Source: Candidatus Martarchaeota archaeon
GTDB taxonomy: Archaea > Micrarchaeota > Micrarchaeia > Micrarchaeales > CABMGC01
Assembly: GCA_023476545.1 (NCBI GenBank)
Contig: JAMCYP010000015.1
Coordinates: 1-39,899, forward strand
Direction: 5' to 3'
DNA: 39,899 bases
In this document: positions 26,007-35,487 of the stretch, piece after piece
How the letters are laid out: the number at the start of each line of letters is the position of its first letter
How positions within the stretch are numbered: position 1 is the first letter of the stretch
The notes under the pieces: generated by a model
What the model was told of the DNA's origin: nothing
Database searches by the model: none
What the model saw: the letters and a program-made list of their open reading frames with translations, nothing else
Position numbers and translations under genes: made by a program

Positions 26007-27581
26007 ATGGATCAAAAAGCGGACACATCAACGCTGGAACTCGGGGTCAAGAGCGCGAAGGTTGCATCGTACATCGGGCTCACGCACATAATCTCGGTAA
26101 TAGTAGCAGGAGTCGCGCTCATAGTTCTTGCCAGACTGCTGCAGCCGGATCAGTACGGAATCTACACGTTGGCTTACAGCGTGTGGGCCCTCTTCTCCGC
26201 GTCTAACCTTGCCGGAATAGGGCAGTACCTGAACAAGTACGTGCCGGTATGGATCGCAAGGAAGAAGAGGAACGAACTCAGCAACGACCTGGGCACAGGT
26301 TTCGTGTCGCTCGTGCTGATAAGCTTGGTGGCCGTAGCCATCGGCTTCGCGCTTAGCGGGACCATATCGCAGTATGCATTCCACAGCCTCTCGTACGTGC
26401 CGCTGATCGACCTCGCGCTTGCGGCGGTGCTCTTCACCCAGCTGAACCTGCTCGCATACAACACCCTGATCGGCTTCAAGGACGGGATTGGGTCTGCGGT
26501 CGCGTATGACATAGGCGCGCTCGCCACCGCGTCTGCCAGCATCGGGCTGGTGGTCCTCGGATACGGGGTGTACGGAGCAATAGCCGGACTCATAGTAGGA
26601 GGGGTAATAGGCCTTGCTGCCGGCCTGCTGATCATAACCAGGCACATCAGCATCAAGCTGCCCATTGCGGGCTTCGGGAAGAGGGCGAGCCGCATACTCG
26701 CTTTCTCGCTGCCGCTCGCCATAGCCTCGATAATAAACTCGGCGGTAAGCAACTTCGCGGTCCTGTTTCTGGGGGTCTTCTCAACTACAGAGATATTGGG
26801 CTCATATGGGGTCGCACTCCGGATCGCTACGCTTGTCTCAACCGCGGCAGCGTTCATAGGAGCTGTGCTCGTGCCCACGTTCTCGAGCGCTCTCGAAGGG
26901 AAAAATCCATCGGGGCAGCTTGACAAACTCTACAACTATTCTGTCTATTTCGGAGCTGCCATAGGGGTTCCCATCGCCGTATACCTCATAGTGCTTGCGC
27001 GCTCTCTAGTCACCTCAGTCTTCCCTGCGTACGTAAGCTCCCTGCTCTATACGCCGCTGATAACGGTGGCGGTACTGATAGGGGTGATCAACACCTACGC
27101 TGCCGCGCTGGTAGTGAGCGTTGGCGACGTGAAGCGGGTGGTGAAGTACACGGTGATCGTCGGGACGGTCCAGTTTGCCCTCCTGTTCCTCCTCGTGCCG
27201 CTGATAAACGCCTATGGAATAATAGTCGGAGTCTATCTCATTGGCAACATCCTCGCCAACTACCTGTATATGAGGCATATGAAGAGGAGGTTGAAGATAG
27301 AGACGCGACTCGGTGGAGTGTACAAGATAATAGCCGCGGGGCTCATGCTCGGCGTAGCGCTCTTCGCCGTCTCTCTCGCCCCGATAAACGACACGTTCAA
27401 GCTGGCCGCGGGAATCGCGGTCATGATACTACTCTACCCTGCGCTTCTGGGACTTATCAGGGCGATAGGAAGGGAAGAGATGCGGCTTCTCTCAGCCATA
27501 TCCAAGAGTTCCGGGATGTTCGGGCATGTTGTGGGGATAGTAGTAGCATACGTCTCTGTCTTCTCAGGTGATGTGAATTAG
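26007..27581 (+). CDS. Polysaccharide flippase (Wzx/MVF-like), copy 2
   Basis: SYIGLTHIISVIVAGVALIVLARLLQPDQYGIYTLAYSVWALFSASNLAGIGQYLNKYV; paralogous to the preceding gene. Confidence 0.88.
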   Translation: MDQKADTSTLELGVKSAKVASYIGLTHIISVIVAGVALIVLARLLQPDQYGIYTLAYSVWALFSASNLAGIGQYLNKYVPVWIARKKRNELSNDLGTGFVSLVLISLVAVAIGFALSGTISQYAFHSLSYVPLIDLALAAVLFTQLNLLAYNTLIGFKDGIGSAVAYDIGALATASASIGLVVLGYGVYGAIAGLIVGGVIGLAAGLLIITRHISIKLPIAGFGKRASRILAFSLPLAIASIINSAVSNFAVLFLGVFSTTEILGSYGVALRIATLVSTAAAFIGAVLVPTFSSALEGKNPSGQLDKLYNYSVYFGAAIGVPIAVYLIVLARSLVTSVFPAYVSSLLYTPLITVAVLIGVINTYAAALVVSVGDVKRVVKYTVIVGTVQFALLFLLVPLINAYGIIVGVYLIGNILANYLYMRHMKRRLKIETRLGGVYKIIAAGLMLGVALFAVSLAPINDTFKLAAGIAVMILLYPALLGLIRAIGREEMRLLSAISKSSGMFGHVVGIVVAYVSVFSGDVN

Positions 27582-28287
27582 CGATACGTACTCTGATTTC
27601 ACCGCGATACTGCCAACCCTGAACGAGGAGAAGACCATAGGCGAGATTCTCAGACGGATACAGCGGCTTTACAAGGACTGCTGCGTGGTCGTGGTGGACG
27701 ACGGGTCCGAGGATCTCACCAAGAGCATAGTAAAGTCTGCAGCAAAAGAGAACGCCAGAATCAGGCTGTTCGACAGGGAGGCGTTAGGAATGGAAAGAGG
27801 GCTGACAGCGAGCATCGTTTACGGGATCGAAAAGGCAACGACGAAATATGTGATTGTCATAGATGCGGACCTGCAGCATCCGCCGGAGAAGATAAAGGAC
27901 GTGGCGCGCGCCCTGGAAGGAGGCAGCGATCTCGCAGTGGCTTACAGGTCCAAGGTGACCGACTGGCCGCTCTACAGGAAGTTGATCTCGAAATGCTTCA
28001 TGTATGCCGGCAAGATGATACTATTCGCGGAGGCGAAGGAGACGTGCGTGGACATATTCTCCGGCTTCTTCGGGGTGAGGCGGCAGGCCTTCGTCTCGAC
28101 TTACAAGAAGAACAGGCGCAGGTTTGTGGGCAACGGCTATAAGGTGCTCTTCGATTTCCTGAAGTGCACAGACAGGGGCACGCTCAAGACCACGAACGTG
28201 CCGATAGTCTTCCGCAGCAGAGAGTTCGGCGCATCGAAAGCCGGACTGATGCAGGGAATCGCGCTCCTGCGGTCGTTCTTCAGCTGA
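27577..28287 (+). CDS. Family 2 glycosyltransferase (dolichol-phosphate mannosyltransferase-like), apparent ATT start
   Basis: ISDTYSDFTAILPTLNEEKTIGEILRRIQRLYKDCCVVVVDDGSEDLTKSIV...VIDADLQHPPEKI; upstream stop TGA at 27574-27576 forces a start downstream; SD GGTGAT at 27567-27572. Confidence 0.85.
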   Translation: MSDTYSDFTAILPTLNEEKTIGEILRRIQRLYKDCCVVVVDDGSEDLTKSIVKSAAKENARIRLFDREALGMERGLTASIVYGIEKATTKYVIVIDADLQHPPEKIKDVARALEGGSDLAVAYRSKVTDWPLYRKLISKCFMYAGKMILFAEAKETCVDIFSGFFGVRRQAFVSTYKKNRRRFVGNGYKVLFDFLKCTDRGTLKTTNVPIVFRSREFGASKAGLMQGIALLRSFFS

Positions 28288-30270
28288 CTAGAGCAGCACG
28301 TAGGTGAGGAAGACCGGAGCCAGGAGTATTGAGATCGTGCTCACCACCTTTATCATCGAGTTGAGCGCGGGCCCAGCGGTGTCCTTCAGCGGGTCGCCGA
28401 CCGTGTCTCCCACTACCGCCGCCTTGTGGGCGTCGCTTCCCTTTCCTCCGAACTTTCCGGTCTCTATGTACTTCTTGGCGTTGTCCATCGCTGCGCCGCC
28501 GTTGGCCATGAACAGGGCGACGACGAAGCTCGTAGGTATCATGCCAACGAGGAGGCCGCCAAGAGCCTCCTTTCCGAGCACCAGGCCCACGATTATGGGC
28601 GTGGCTATGGCCAGCACCTCAGGCACAACGAGCGCCTTGAGTGAGTTGACCGTGACTATGTCCACCGCGCGGGCATAGTCAGGTTTCGCCTTGCCAGTAA
28701 GTATTCCTTTTATCGTCCTCACCTGCCTTCTAACCTCAGACACCATAAGGTTGGCGGTCTTGCCCACAGCCTCCATGAGGAACGATGAGAAGACAAACGG
28801 AAGGAGGGCGCCAAGGAATATGCCTGCTGTTACTGTGGGGTTAAGGGCGTCTATCGTGGTGAGGTGGACTGCCTGCGCGAACGCCACGAAGAGCGCTATG
28901 GCCGAGAGCGCGGCGCCGCCTATTGCGAAGCCCTTTGTTGTCGCCTTGGTGGTGTTGCCGAGCGCGTCGAGCGCGTCGGTCACCTTCCTTACCTTGTGAG
29001 GCAGTTTTGCCATCTCTGCTATGCCTCCTGCGTTGTCAGTTATCGGCCCGAAAGAGTCGATGGTGAGTATGGTCGCTGTGAGCGAGAGCATGCCGACTGC
29101 CGCTATGCCGATTCCATACACTCCGGCGGCAACGTAGCTGACAAGTATCGCTACAACAACGAAGATCACTGGGAAGAACGTGGTCCTCAGGCCTACTGAA
29201 AGCCCCATTATCACGCCTGTGCCCGCGCCGCCTTTTGCCGCTTCTGATATCTTGATCACAGGCTTGCTTGCGCTGCCGGTGTAGTAGTCGGTTATCGCGA
29301 AGAGCAGTATTGCGAGAACCAGTCCTGAGAACACTGCCGCGAAGTAGGATATAGGCATGTGGACCATGTAGGTGATCGCAACGTCAAGCGCTCCGGATAC
29401 TATTATCGCGGCGCCTATGCCCTTGTACAGGGCGGGGGTTGCGTTGTTGCTCTTTGTCTTGAGGAAGAGCATGCTCGCCAGGCTGCCAACGACTCCGGCA
29501 GCGGCAATATACATAGGATATAGGAACGCTGACACGCCGGCGTTGGCTATGCCTGCCGCGATCAGCAGTGCGGCGACAAGCGTGACAACGTAGCTCTCGT
29601 AAACGTCCGCGGCCATGCCTGCGCAGTCGCCAACGTTGTCCCCGACGTTGTCTGCTATGACGGCAGGGTTCCTAGGGTCGTCCTCAGGCATGTTCAGCTC
29701 AGTCTTTCCTACGAGGTCGGCTCCGACGTCTGCTGACTTGGTGTAGATACCGCCGCCGACCCTGGCGAACAGGGAGACGAGCGATGCTCCGAATCCAAAG
29801 CCGATGAGTATTGCTACATTGCTTATCGAGAGATAGCTAAGAAGCAGGCTCAGGCCTATAAGCCCGAAGCCTATCGCAGCGAAGCCGGTAACCGCCCCGC
29901 CGAGTATGGCGGTGTAGAACGCGTGCCTCACTCCCTTCTCGGCCGCCTTTGCGGTGCGGACGTTTGCCCTGACGGCAACGTTCATGCCAAGATAGGCTGT
30001 CAGGTATGCGGTGACCGCGCCGGTCACGAACGCAATCACTATCTGCTCCCCGTTATGCAGGAACCAGAAGAGTATTGAGAGTATTACAACGAAGGCGCCG
30101 ATGGTCATCGCCTGCCTGTTGAGGTAGGCACTGGACCCGCTCCTTATGGCCTCCGAGAGTTCCTGCATGCGCTTGCTGCCAGGATCCTTGCGCAGTGTGA
30201 GCACTGCCGCGACTATTGAGAAGATCAGCGCAATTATCCCGAACGCTAGCGTGTAATAGTAGAACATCAA
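28288..30270 (-). CDS. hppA: Membrane-bound proton-translocating pyrophosphatase
   Basis: GGGIYTKSADVGADLVGKTELNMPEDDPRNPAVIADNVGDNVGDCAGMAADVYESY; GNTTKATTKGFAIG. Confidence 0.97.
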   Translation of the reverse strand: MMFYYYTLAFGIIALIFSIVAAVLTLRKDPGSKRMQELSEAIRSGSSAYLNRQAMTIGAFVVILSILFWFLHNGEQIVIAFVTGAVTAYLTAYLGMNVAVRANVRTAKAAEKGVRHAFYTAILGGAVTGFAAIGFGLIGLSLLLSYLSISNVAILIGFGFGASLVSLFARVGGGIYTKSADVGADLVGKTELNMPEDDPRNPAVIADNVGDNVGDCAGMAADVYESYVVTLVAALLIAAGIANAGVSAFLYPMYIAAAGVVGSLASMLFLKTKSNNATPALYKGIGAAIIVSGALDVAITYMVHMPISYFAAVFSGLVLAILLFAITDYYTGSASKPVIKISEAAKGGAGTGVIMGLSVGLRTTFFPVIFVVVAILVSYVAAGVYGIGIAAVGMLSLTATILTIDSFGPITDNAGGIAEMAKLPHKVRKVTDALDALGNTTKATTKGFAIGGAALSAIALFVAFAQAVHLTTIDALNPTVTAGIFLGALLPFVFSSFLMEAVGKTANLMVSEVRRQVRTIKGILTGKAKPDYARAVDIVTVNSLKALVVPEVLAIATPIIVGLVLGKEALGGLLVGMIPTSFVVALFMANGGAAMDNAKKYIETGKFGGKGSDAHKAAVVGDTVGDPLKDTAGPALNSMIKVVSTISILLAPVFLTYVLL

Positions 30271-30307
30271 AACACGCTATCACTTTGAGTATAAGGTATA
30301 TAAAGTC

Positions 30308-31162
30308 TCAGTTACCGACCGAAAAACCTCCAGGGGGCAGGTGCTGCATTATGTAATCAATATCGTTGTATCCTAGCCTCTTCGCTATCGTCTTTGCTGC
30401 ATCTGACTTCTTCGTCTTTCCCGGCTGCAGCTTCAGCGCGCCTGGTACCTTTGATGCGGCGTAGGCGATATAGGGGGAGACGTTGAGCTTCTTTGCGTCC
30501 ACTATTATGGTCAATGGGAGCACCTTGACGTACGCGTTGGTGTCATCGAACTGCTTCTGCAGGTCTATCCTGTTCTCAGACATCTGGACCGCCAGCTCGA
30601 GCTTCACGTTCCTGTACCATGCCCTGTCACCGGAGATAAGGAAGCTTCCTGTGCCGAGCGAGCCTTTTGCCTGCGACTTTGAGACCTGCTCCTTCCTTGC
30701 AGAGAAGACGTCGACGGCCGATTGGCCGCTCTCCCAGGCCTTGGAGAAGCATGCCGCGAACTGCGCCGCCTCCTCCTTCACCTCTGCGCTCGCGGCCGCG
30801 CCGTTCTTGAGTATCACAACCGATGCTCCGAAGATGTTTGCGTGGAAGAAGAGGTCGTTGCTGTCGAAGTACTTGGACACTACCTCCTCGTTCTGCTGCG
30901 CGCTCCTGCCTCCTATCGCCAGCTTTCCGTCGCTAGCGAAGAACCAGTAGAACTTCTCATACCACTCGCGCTCCTCCTTCTTCCTAAGCTCCTTCGTTGT
31001 TGTCTTCTCGCTCTCGGCATCTGCCGCCTGCTTCTCAAGCCTCTTTATCGCCTGCTCCGCGCCCTCTAGCTTGCGCTTAGCCTCCTTTGCCTTGTCAAAA
31101 TAAGCTTCTGCATTCTGCTGGGCAGATTTGTTGTAATCCAGCTCCGCCTCCATGCTATGCAA
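30308..31162 (-). CDS. Stand-alone NFACT-R (DUF814) domain protein with coiled coil, RqcH/NEMF-related
   Basis: LDYNKSAQQNAEAYFDKAKEAKRKLEGAE...WYEKFYWFFASDGKLAIGGRSAQQNEEVVSKYFDSNDLFFHANIFGASVVILKNG. Confidence 0.88.
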   Translation of the reverse strand: MHSMEAELDYNKSAQQNAEAYFDKAKEAKRKLEGAEQAIKRLEKQAADAESEKTTTKELRKKEEREWYEKFYWFFASDGKLAIGGRSAQQNEEVVSKYFDSNDLFFHANIFGASVVILKNGAAASAEVKEEAAQFAACFSKAWESGQSAVDVFSARKEQVSKSQAKGSLGTGSFLISGDRAWYRNVKLELAVQMSENRIDLQKQFDDTNAYVKVLPLTIIVDAKKLNVSPYIAYAASKVPGALKLQPGKTKKSDAAKTIAKRLGYNDIDYIMQHLPPGGFSVGN

Positions 31163-31340
31163 TTAGACCTACAAGTATAGATATTATGTAGCCGATGATG
31201 CCGAGCAGTATGGTTCCGAAGAGCACTATCTTCAGAGTGCGCTTGAAGTCGGTGATAGTGGGCTTGTAGCTTATGTTTATCATTCGCTTCGAGTCGCTGA
31301 AGAACTGCAGCAGCTTGGGTATAGGATTGAGTTTCATCAT
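31155..31340 (-). CDS. secE: Preprotein translocase subunit SecE/Sec61 gamma
   Basis: 61 aa single-TM protein: FFSDSKRMINISYKPTITDFKRTLKIVLFGTILLGIIGYIISILVGLI, downstream of ftsZ as commonly seen in archaea. Confidence 0.85.
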   Translation of the reverse strand: MMKLNPIPKLLQFFSDSKRMINISYKPTITDFKRTLKIVLFGTILLGIIGYIISILVGLIA

Positions 31341-31395
31341 TCTTTCTTTCGCCTAGGAATTTAAAAAACTCTTCCTTTTGGGCGTATAACGTGCT

Positions 31396-32466
31396 TCAGT
31401 CAAAGATCTCGTCCAGATCGGTGCTGCCACTTGCTTCCGATATCTTCCCCTTTATTCCGTCCTCGCTGTAGCTGGCGTACTCGACCCCGCCCATGACTAT
31501 CATCACCTTGAGCGCGCTCTTCTGCATGTCAGGTTCTATCCTTGCGCCCCACTTAAGCATCGCGTCATCGCTTATCCTGCTCGATACCTCCTGGAAGATG
31601 CTCTCGGCCTCGCGCAGGGTCAGGTCTTGTCCGCCGACTATGTTGACCAACGCCTTCTTCGCCGTTGCGAGGTCGACGTCGAGCAGCGGGCTCTTCAGCG
31701 TGTTCTCAACAGCTATTATCGCCCTGTCCTTGGTCGCGGTGCCGTTGCTCTCCCCCAGGCCTATGACAGCATATCCCGAATCCTTGAGCACGCTCCTCAG
31801 GTCCGCGAAGTCTATGTTGACCATGCCGGGCTTCGTGACCATCTCCACTATGCCCTTGGTCGCGTTGGCGAGGACCTCGTCGCTCACCTTGAACGCCATG
31901 TTGAGCGGAAGGTCAGGAGCTATGCTGAGCAGCTTGTCGTTAGGTATGATTATCGTGGTGTCGGTGGCGCGCTTAAGCTTCTGCAGGCCGTCAAGCGCAG
32001 AGCGCATCCTGCTGCGGCCCTCTGTAGAGAACGGAAGCGTGACTATGCCCACTGTGAGCGCGCCCGCCTCCTTGGCCTCGTGCGCTATCAGCGGCAGAGA
32101 GCCCGTGCCGGTTCCCCCTCCTAACCCGCATGTAACGAAAACGAGTTGGGCGTCGCCGAGCATGTGCCTTATATCCTCCTTGCTCTCGTGAGTTGCTTCC
32201 TCACCGATCTTTGGATCGCTGCCTGCCCCGAGCCCGCGCGTTGCCTTCTTCCCAAGGAGCAGCTTGCGGTGCGCCTTTATTCGCACGAGATGCTGCGCAT
32301 CGGTGTTCATCGCTACCAGCGTCGCGCCCTCTATGTTACTCTCCAGCATTCTCGACACTGTGTTTGAGCCAGATCCTCCAGAGCCCACGATGTATATCTT
32401 GGGCTTGGCTGACTCTATGAATTTCAGTAGTTCTTCATCGTCCGGAGAGACGAAGTTCTCCGCCAT
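31396..32466 (-). CDS. ftsZ: Cell division protein FtsZ (paralog 2)
   Basis: IVGSGGSGSNTVSRMLESNIEGATLVAMNTDAQHL; FVTCGLGGGTGTGSLPLIAHEAKEAGA. Confidence 0.96.
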   Translation of the reverse strand: MAENFVSPDDEELLKFIESAKPKIYIVGSGGSGSNTVSRMLESNIEGATLVAMNTDAQHLVRIKAHRKLLLGKKATRGLGAGSDPKIGEEATHESKEDIRHMLGDAQLVFVTCGLGGGTGTGSLPLIAHEAKEAGALTVGIVTLPFSTEGRSRMRSALDGLQKLKRATDTTIIIPNDKLLSIAPDLPLNMAFKVSDEVLANATKGIVEMVTKPGMVNIDFADLRSVLKDSGYAVIGLGESNGTATKDRAIIAVENTLKSPLLDVDLATAKKALVNIVGGQDLTLREAESIFQEVSSRISDDAMLKWGARIEPDMQKSALKVMIVMGGVEYASYSEDGIKGKISEASGSTDLDEIFD

Positions 32467-32574
32467 GGTATCCTGTCGCCTGTTTTACTATGCTAGACAA
32501 GACATAAAAAGATATTGTGGTCGACAGACGAGCAACTCCTAAATTACTTTGCTATGATATATGAGCTGTGTTGC

Positions 32575-33441
32575 ATGGCGCAGCGAGTAAGAAGAGCGCA
32601 ATCTGCGATGGAATACCTGATGACCTACGGGTGGGCGATCCTGATCATCGCAGTTGTCCTTGGCGCGCTCTTCCAGCTAGGAGTGTTCAACTCAAGCACC
32701 TTTTCACCAAAAGCTCCGCCTGGCGCCTGCCAGGTTTACAGGCCGAGCGGCCCAGGCAGCACGATTAACATCAACCTTGAGGGCGTGTGCAACGGTGAAC
32801 TGCCGCAGTACGTTGCACAATTCAATGGACAGACAGCTAACATTGTAGCGAGTGTTGCAGGTCTGCCTACTGGCTCTCAACAGCTGACCGTGACTGCCTG
32901 GTTTAACAATAATGGCCCAGCAACATATAGAGAGCTCTTCTGGTACGGATCTCCGATATGTCCTGGTGGAGAAGTAGGGCTACGAATTACCAGTACATCG
33001 GTGTCACCAGATTTTTGGTGCACAACAACTCCGATTCCTGTAACCCTTGCAGACGGCACCTGGTATTTCGTTGCAGTCTTATATACTGGCACGAAACAAC
33101 AAGGGTATGTGGGGCATGGAGGCCAAATAACGGAAGGAGGCGATGATGTTTTCGGTGGCAATGTTGTATCCGCACCCTTCTACATAGGATATGGAAATGA
33201 CGGAGGTTTCTTCCAAGGTCAAATTTCAAACGTACAGATCTATAACACCTCGCTCTCAGCGAACGAGATACAGTATCTATACACTGAGGGCATCGGTGGG
33301 GTTCCGGTAACCCTGCAGTATCTTGTAGGCTGGTGGCCGCTCAACGGCAATGCCAACGACTATAGTGGAAATAACAACAACGGAGTGCCCAGCGGAGTCA
33401 CGTATACGAACCAGTGGACGTCAGGATATACTGCTCCATAA
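32575..33441 (+). CDS. Type IV pilin-like protein (class III signal peptide) with LamG/concanavalin-like domain
   Basis: MAQRVRRAQSAMEYLMTYGWAILIIAVVLGALFQLGVF class III signal peptide; GTWYFVAVLYTG...GQISNVQIYNTSLSANEIQYLY LamG motif. Confidence 0.85.
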   Translation: MAQRVRRAQSAMEYLMTYGWAILIIAVVLGALFQLGVFNSSTFSPKAPPGACQVYRPSGPGSTININLEGVCNGELPQYVAQFNGQTANIVASVAGLPTGSQQLTVTAWFNNNGPATYRELFWYGSPICPGGEVGLRITSTSVSPDFWCTTTPIPVTLADGTWYFVAVLYTGTKQQGYVGHGGQITEGGDDVFGGNVVSAPFYIGYGNDGGFFQGQISNVQIYNTSLSANEIQYLYTEGIGGVPVTLQYLVGWWPLNGNANDYSGNNNNGVPSGVTYTNQWTSGYTAP

Positions 33442-33446
33442 GCCAG

Positions 33447-34961
33447 CTAGCCTATGGTCCAGACCCAAGGAAGCACGTTGAGAAGGATGGCAACCACCAT
33501 AACAAAGGCAAGGAGCCGGAGCAGCTTCTTGTTCTTTATCTTGTTCTGGTAGATGCGCCACCCGTCGAACGCTGGAAGGGGAAGCAGGTTGAAGATCGCA
33601 ATGAAGAAGTTCAGGCCGAATGAGAGCGCGGCGACCGCATACAGGAAGTTGACGGCCTGATACGAAGAGGTAAGCTTCGCAGGCGTCCAGTATATGCCAA
33701 GTTTCCCCTGCGCACTGGGAGTGAGCGTGAAGGTGCCGTTGTTCGTGCCTATCTTTACTGGCGTTCCAGGAGTGTAGTTGGTCTCAACCTGCAGGAGATC
33801 GAACGCGTTTTGTATAGGGACATTGTTCCACGAGAGTATGACGGTATTGGGGGCTATGACCCCGTATGCGGATGAGTTTGGGATGGTCTGTGTGACAAGC
33901 ACACCGTCAGTGCTTATGACAGGGAACACGTACGCGAGGATCGCGAAGGTAAGCAGGAAGAAGACGATGCACGCTAGCATGTTGGCTGACACTCCCGCTA
34001 TCGATATCCTGTTCTGGTGGCTCTCCTTCAGCTTGCGCACCTCCCGTTCGTCGGGCTCCACGAATGCGCCCATTGGTATTACGCCGAGAAGTATGACTCC
34101 TATTGACTTTATCCTGACCTTTGCTATCCTGGCGAGCACGCCGTGAGAGAACTCGTGCACAACAAGGATGATAATCAGGGTGATAAGACCTGCAACGAGC
34201 GGGATCGTGAGGCCAGGTATCAGGGGTGCGACTCCAGGCACGGTCTGCGCCAGCGCGCCGGGGTTCGGATGCAGGGTCAGCAGCCCGAAGAGGAAGAGGC
34301 CGATGTTGTATACGACAATACCGCCGCTGAAAAGCAGGAGCATTATCACCGCGAGGCTGAAACCGCCAACCAGGCTTGATGCGAGGAATATGTAGAAAGT
34401 GGCGCTCTGGTTTCCAAGGCTTGAGAAGATGCCCTGGACATATGCAACCGGGCTAATCCCAATGAGCGCACTTGCAACGGGAAGTTTGGACGTTATCTGT
34501 GGAATACTGACGAAACTTAGCACCACGGGCAGGTATGGGAAGACCAGCAGCAGTATCGCCAGGTTGGTAATCACTCCGAGCGCGATCACCTTCTTGCTTA
34601 CGTACTTGCCGAAGAGGAAGTAGGAGAGAATTCCGAAGCTTACCGCCAAGCCCCAGTCGGCGAACGCCACCCAGAATCGCGGACTCATCTTCGACAGCCT
34701 CTCCACAAAGGTTATTCCCTTCTTTCCCCCGAGCAGGTACAATCCGTATGAGTTAGGTATGCCATTCGCCGTGGCTATCGTCCTGCCTGAAAGTATGAGA
34801 ACACCGACAGCAACGGCGAACCTCAACAGCACGTTACCCTGAATCAAGACCAGGAAAGCTATCGCGGCAAACGCTGCCGTCGCGGTTGACAGGGTTACAG
34901 CTAAGCTGTAATTTTTATTCGGCTTTTTGCGCCTGGGAGCGCCTCCGTGCTGCGATGCCAT
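33447..34961 (-). CDS. Site-2 protease-like M50 metalloprotease
   Basis: LIIILVVHEFSHGVLARIAKVRIKSIGVILLGVIPMGAFVEPDE HExxH membrane protease. Confidence 0.92.
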   Translation of the reverse strand: MASQHGGAPRRKKPNKNYSLAVTLSTATAAFAAIAFLVLIQGNVLLRFAVAVGVLILSGRTIATANGIPNSYGLYLLGGKKGITFVERLSKMSPRFWVAFADWGLAVSFGILSYFLFGKYVSKKVIALGVITNLAILLLVFPYLPVVLSFVSIPQITSKLPVASALIGISPVAYVQGIFSSLGNQSATFYIFLASSLVGGFSLAVIMLLLFSGGIVVYNIGLFLFGLLTLHPNPGALAQTVPGVAPLIPGLTIPLVAGLITLIIILVVHEFSHGVLARIAKVRIKSIGVILLGVIPMGAFVEPDEREVRKLKESHQNRISIAGVSANMLACIVFFLLTFAILAYVFPVISTDGVLVTQTIPNSSAYGVIAPNTVILSWNNVPIQNAFDLLQVETNYTPGTPVKIGTNNGTFTLTPSAQGKLGIYWTPAKLTSSYQAVNFLYAVAALSFGLNFFIAIFNLLPLPAFDGWRIYQNKIKNKKLLRLLAFVMVVAILLNVLPWVWTIG

Positions 34962-35016
34962 GCTATCTCTTTAATAGATTGTTTTGCTCAAATAAAGTTA
35001 TATTGCTGGCGCTTAC

Positions 35017-35487
35017 ATGCCCGAGTGCGAGATTTGCGGGAAGAAGACCGATACGGTCTACGAGGTTCTTGTTGACGGCACGCAGATGCTCGTGTGCGAG
35101 AGGGATGCGCAGAGGAGAGATGTTGTCAACAGGTTCGGGCCGTCTTCAAAACGCGAGACGCCAGGAAGAAACGTAGAGCGCGCAGCTCCAGCCCAGAAAG
35201 AGCTTGTGGAAAATTACGGTGAAGTCATAAGGAAGGCCAGGGAGGCGCTCGGCCTGCCGATGAAGGTGCTCGGTGAGCGGATAAGCGAGAAGGAGAGCAC
35301 ACTCACAAGGATAGAGAAGCAGGAGACGCTGCCGAGCGAGAAGACGAGGATGAAGCTAGAGAAGGAGCTTGGGATAAAGCTGCTTGCTCAGGGAGCGGAG
35401 GAGAAGAAGTTCGTGCAGGCAAAGAAGAACGATCCCGCGACCCTCTGGGAGTTCGCTACGAAGAGGGAGGAGAAAGATGGTGAATGA
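35017..35487 (+). CDS. Archaeal multiprotein bridging factor 1 (zinc ribbon + XRE HTH)
   Basis: MPECEICGKKTDTVYEVLVDGTQMLVCERD...IRKAREALGLPMKVLGERISEKESTLTRIEKQETLPSEKTRMKLEKELGIKL. Confidence 0.92.
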   Translation: MPECEICGKKTDTVYEVLVDGTQMLVCERDAQRRDVVNRFGPSSKRETPGRNVERAAPAQKELVENYGEVIRKAREALGLPMKVLGERISEKESTLTRIEKQETLPSEKTRMKLEKELGIKLLAQGAEEKKFVQAKKNDPATLWEFATKREEKDGE

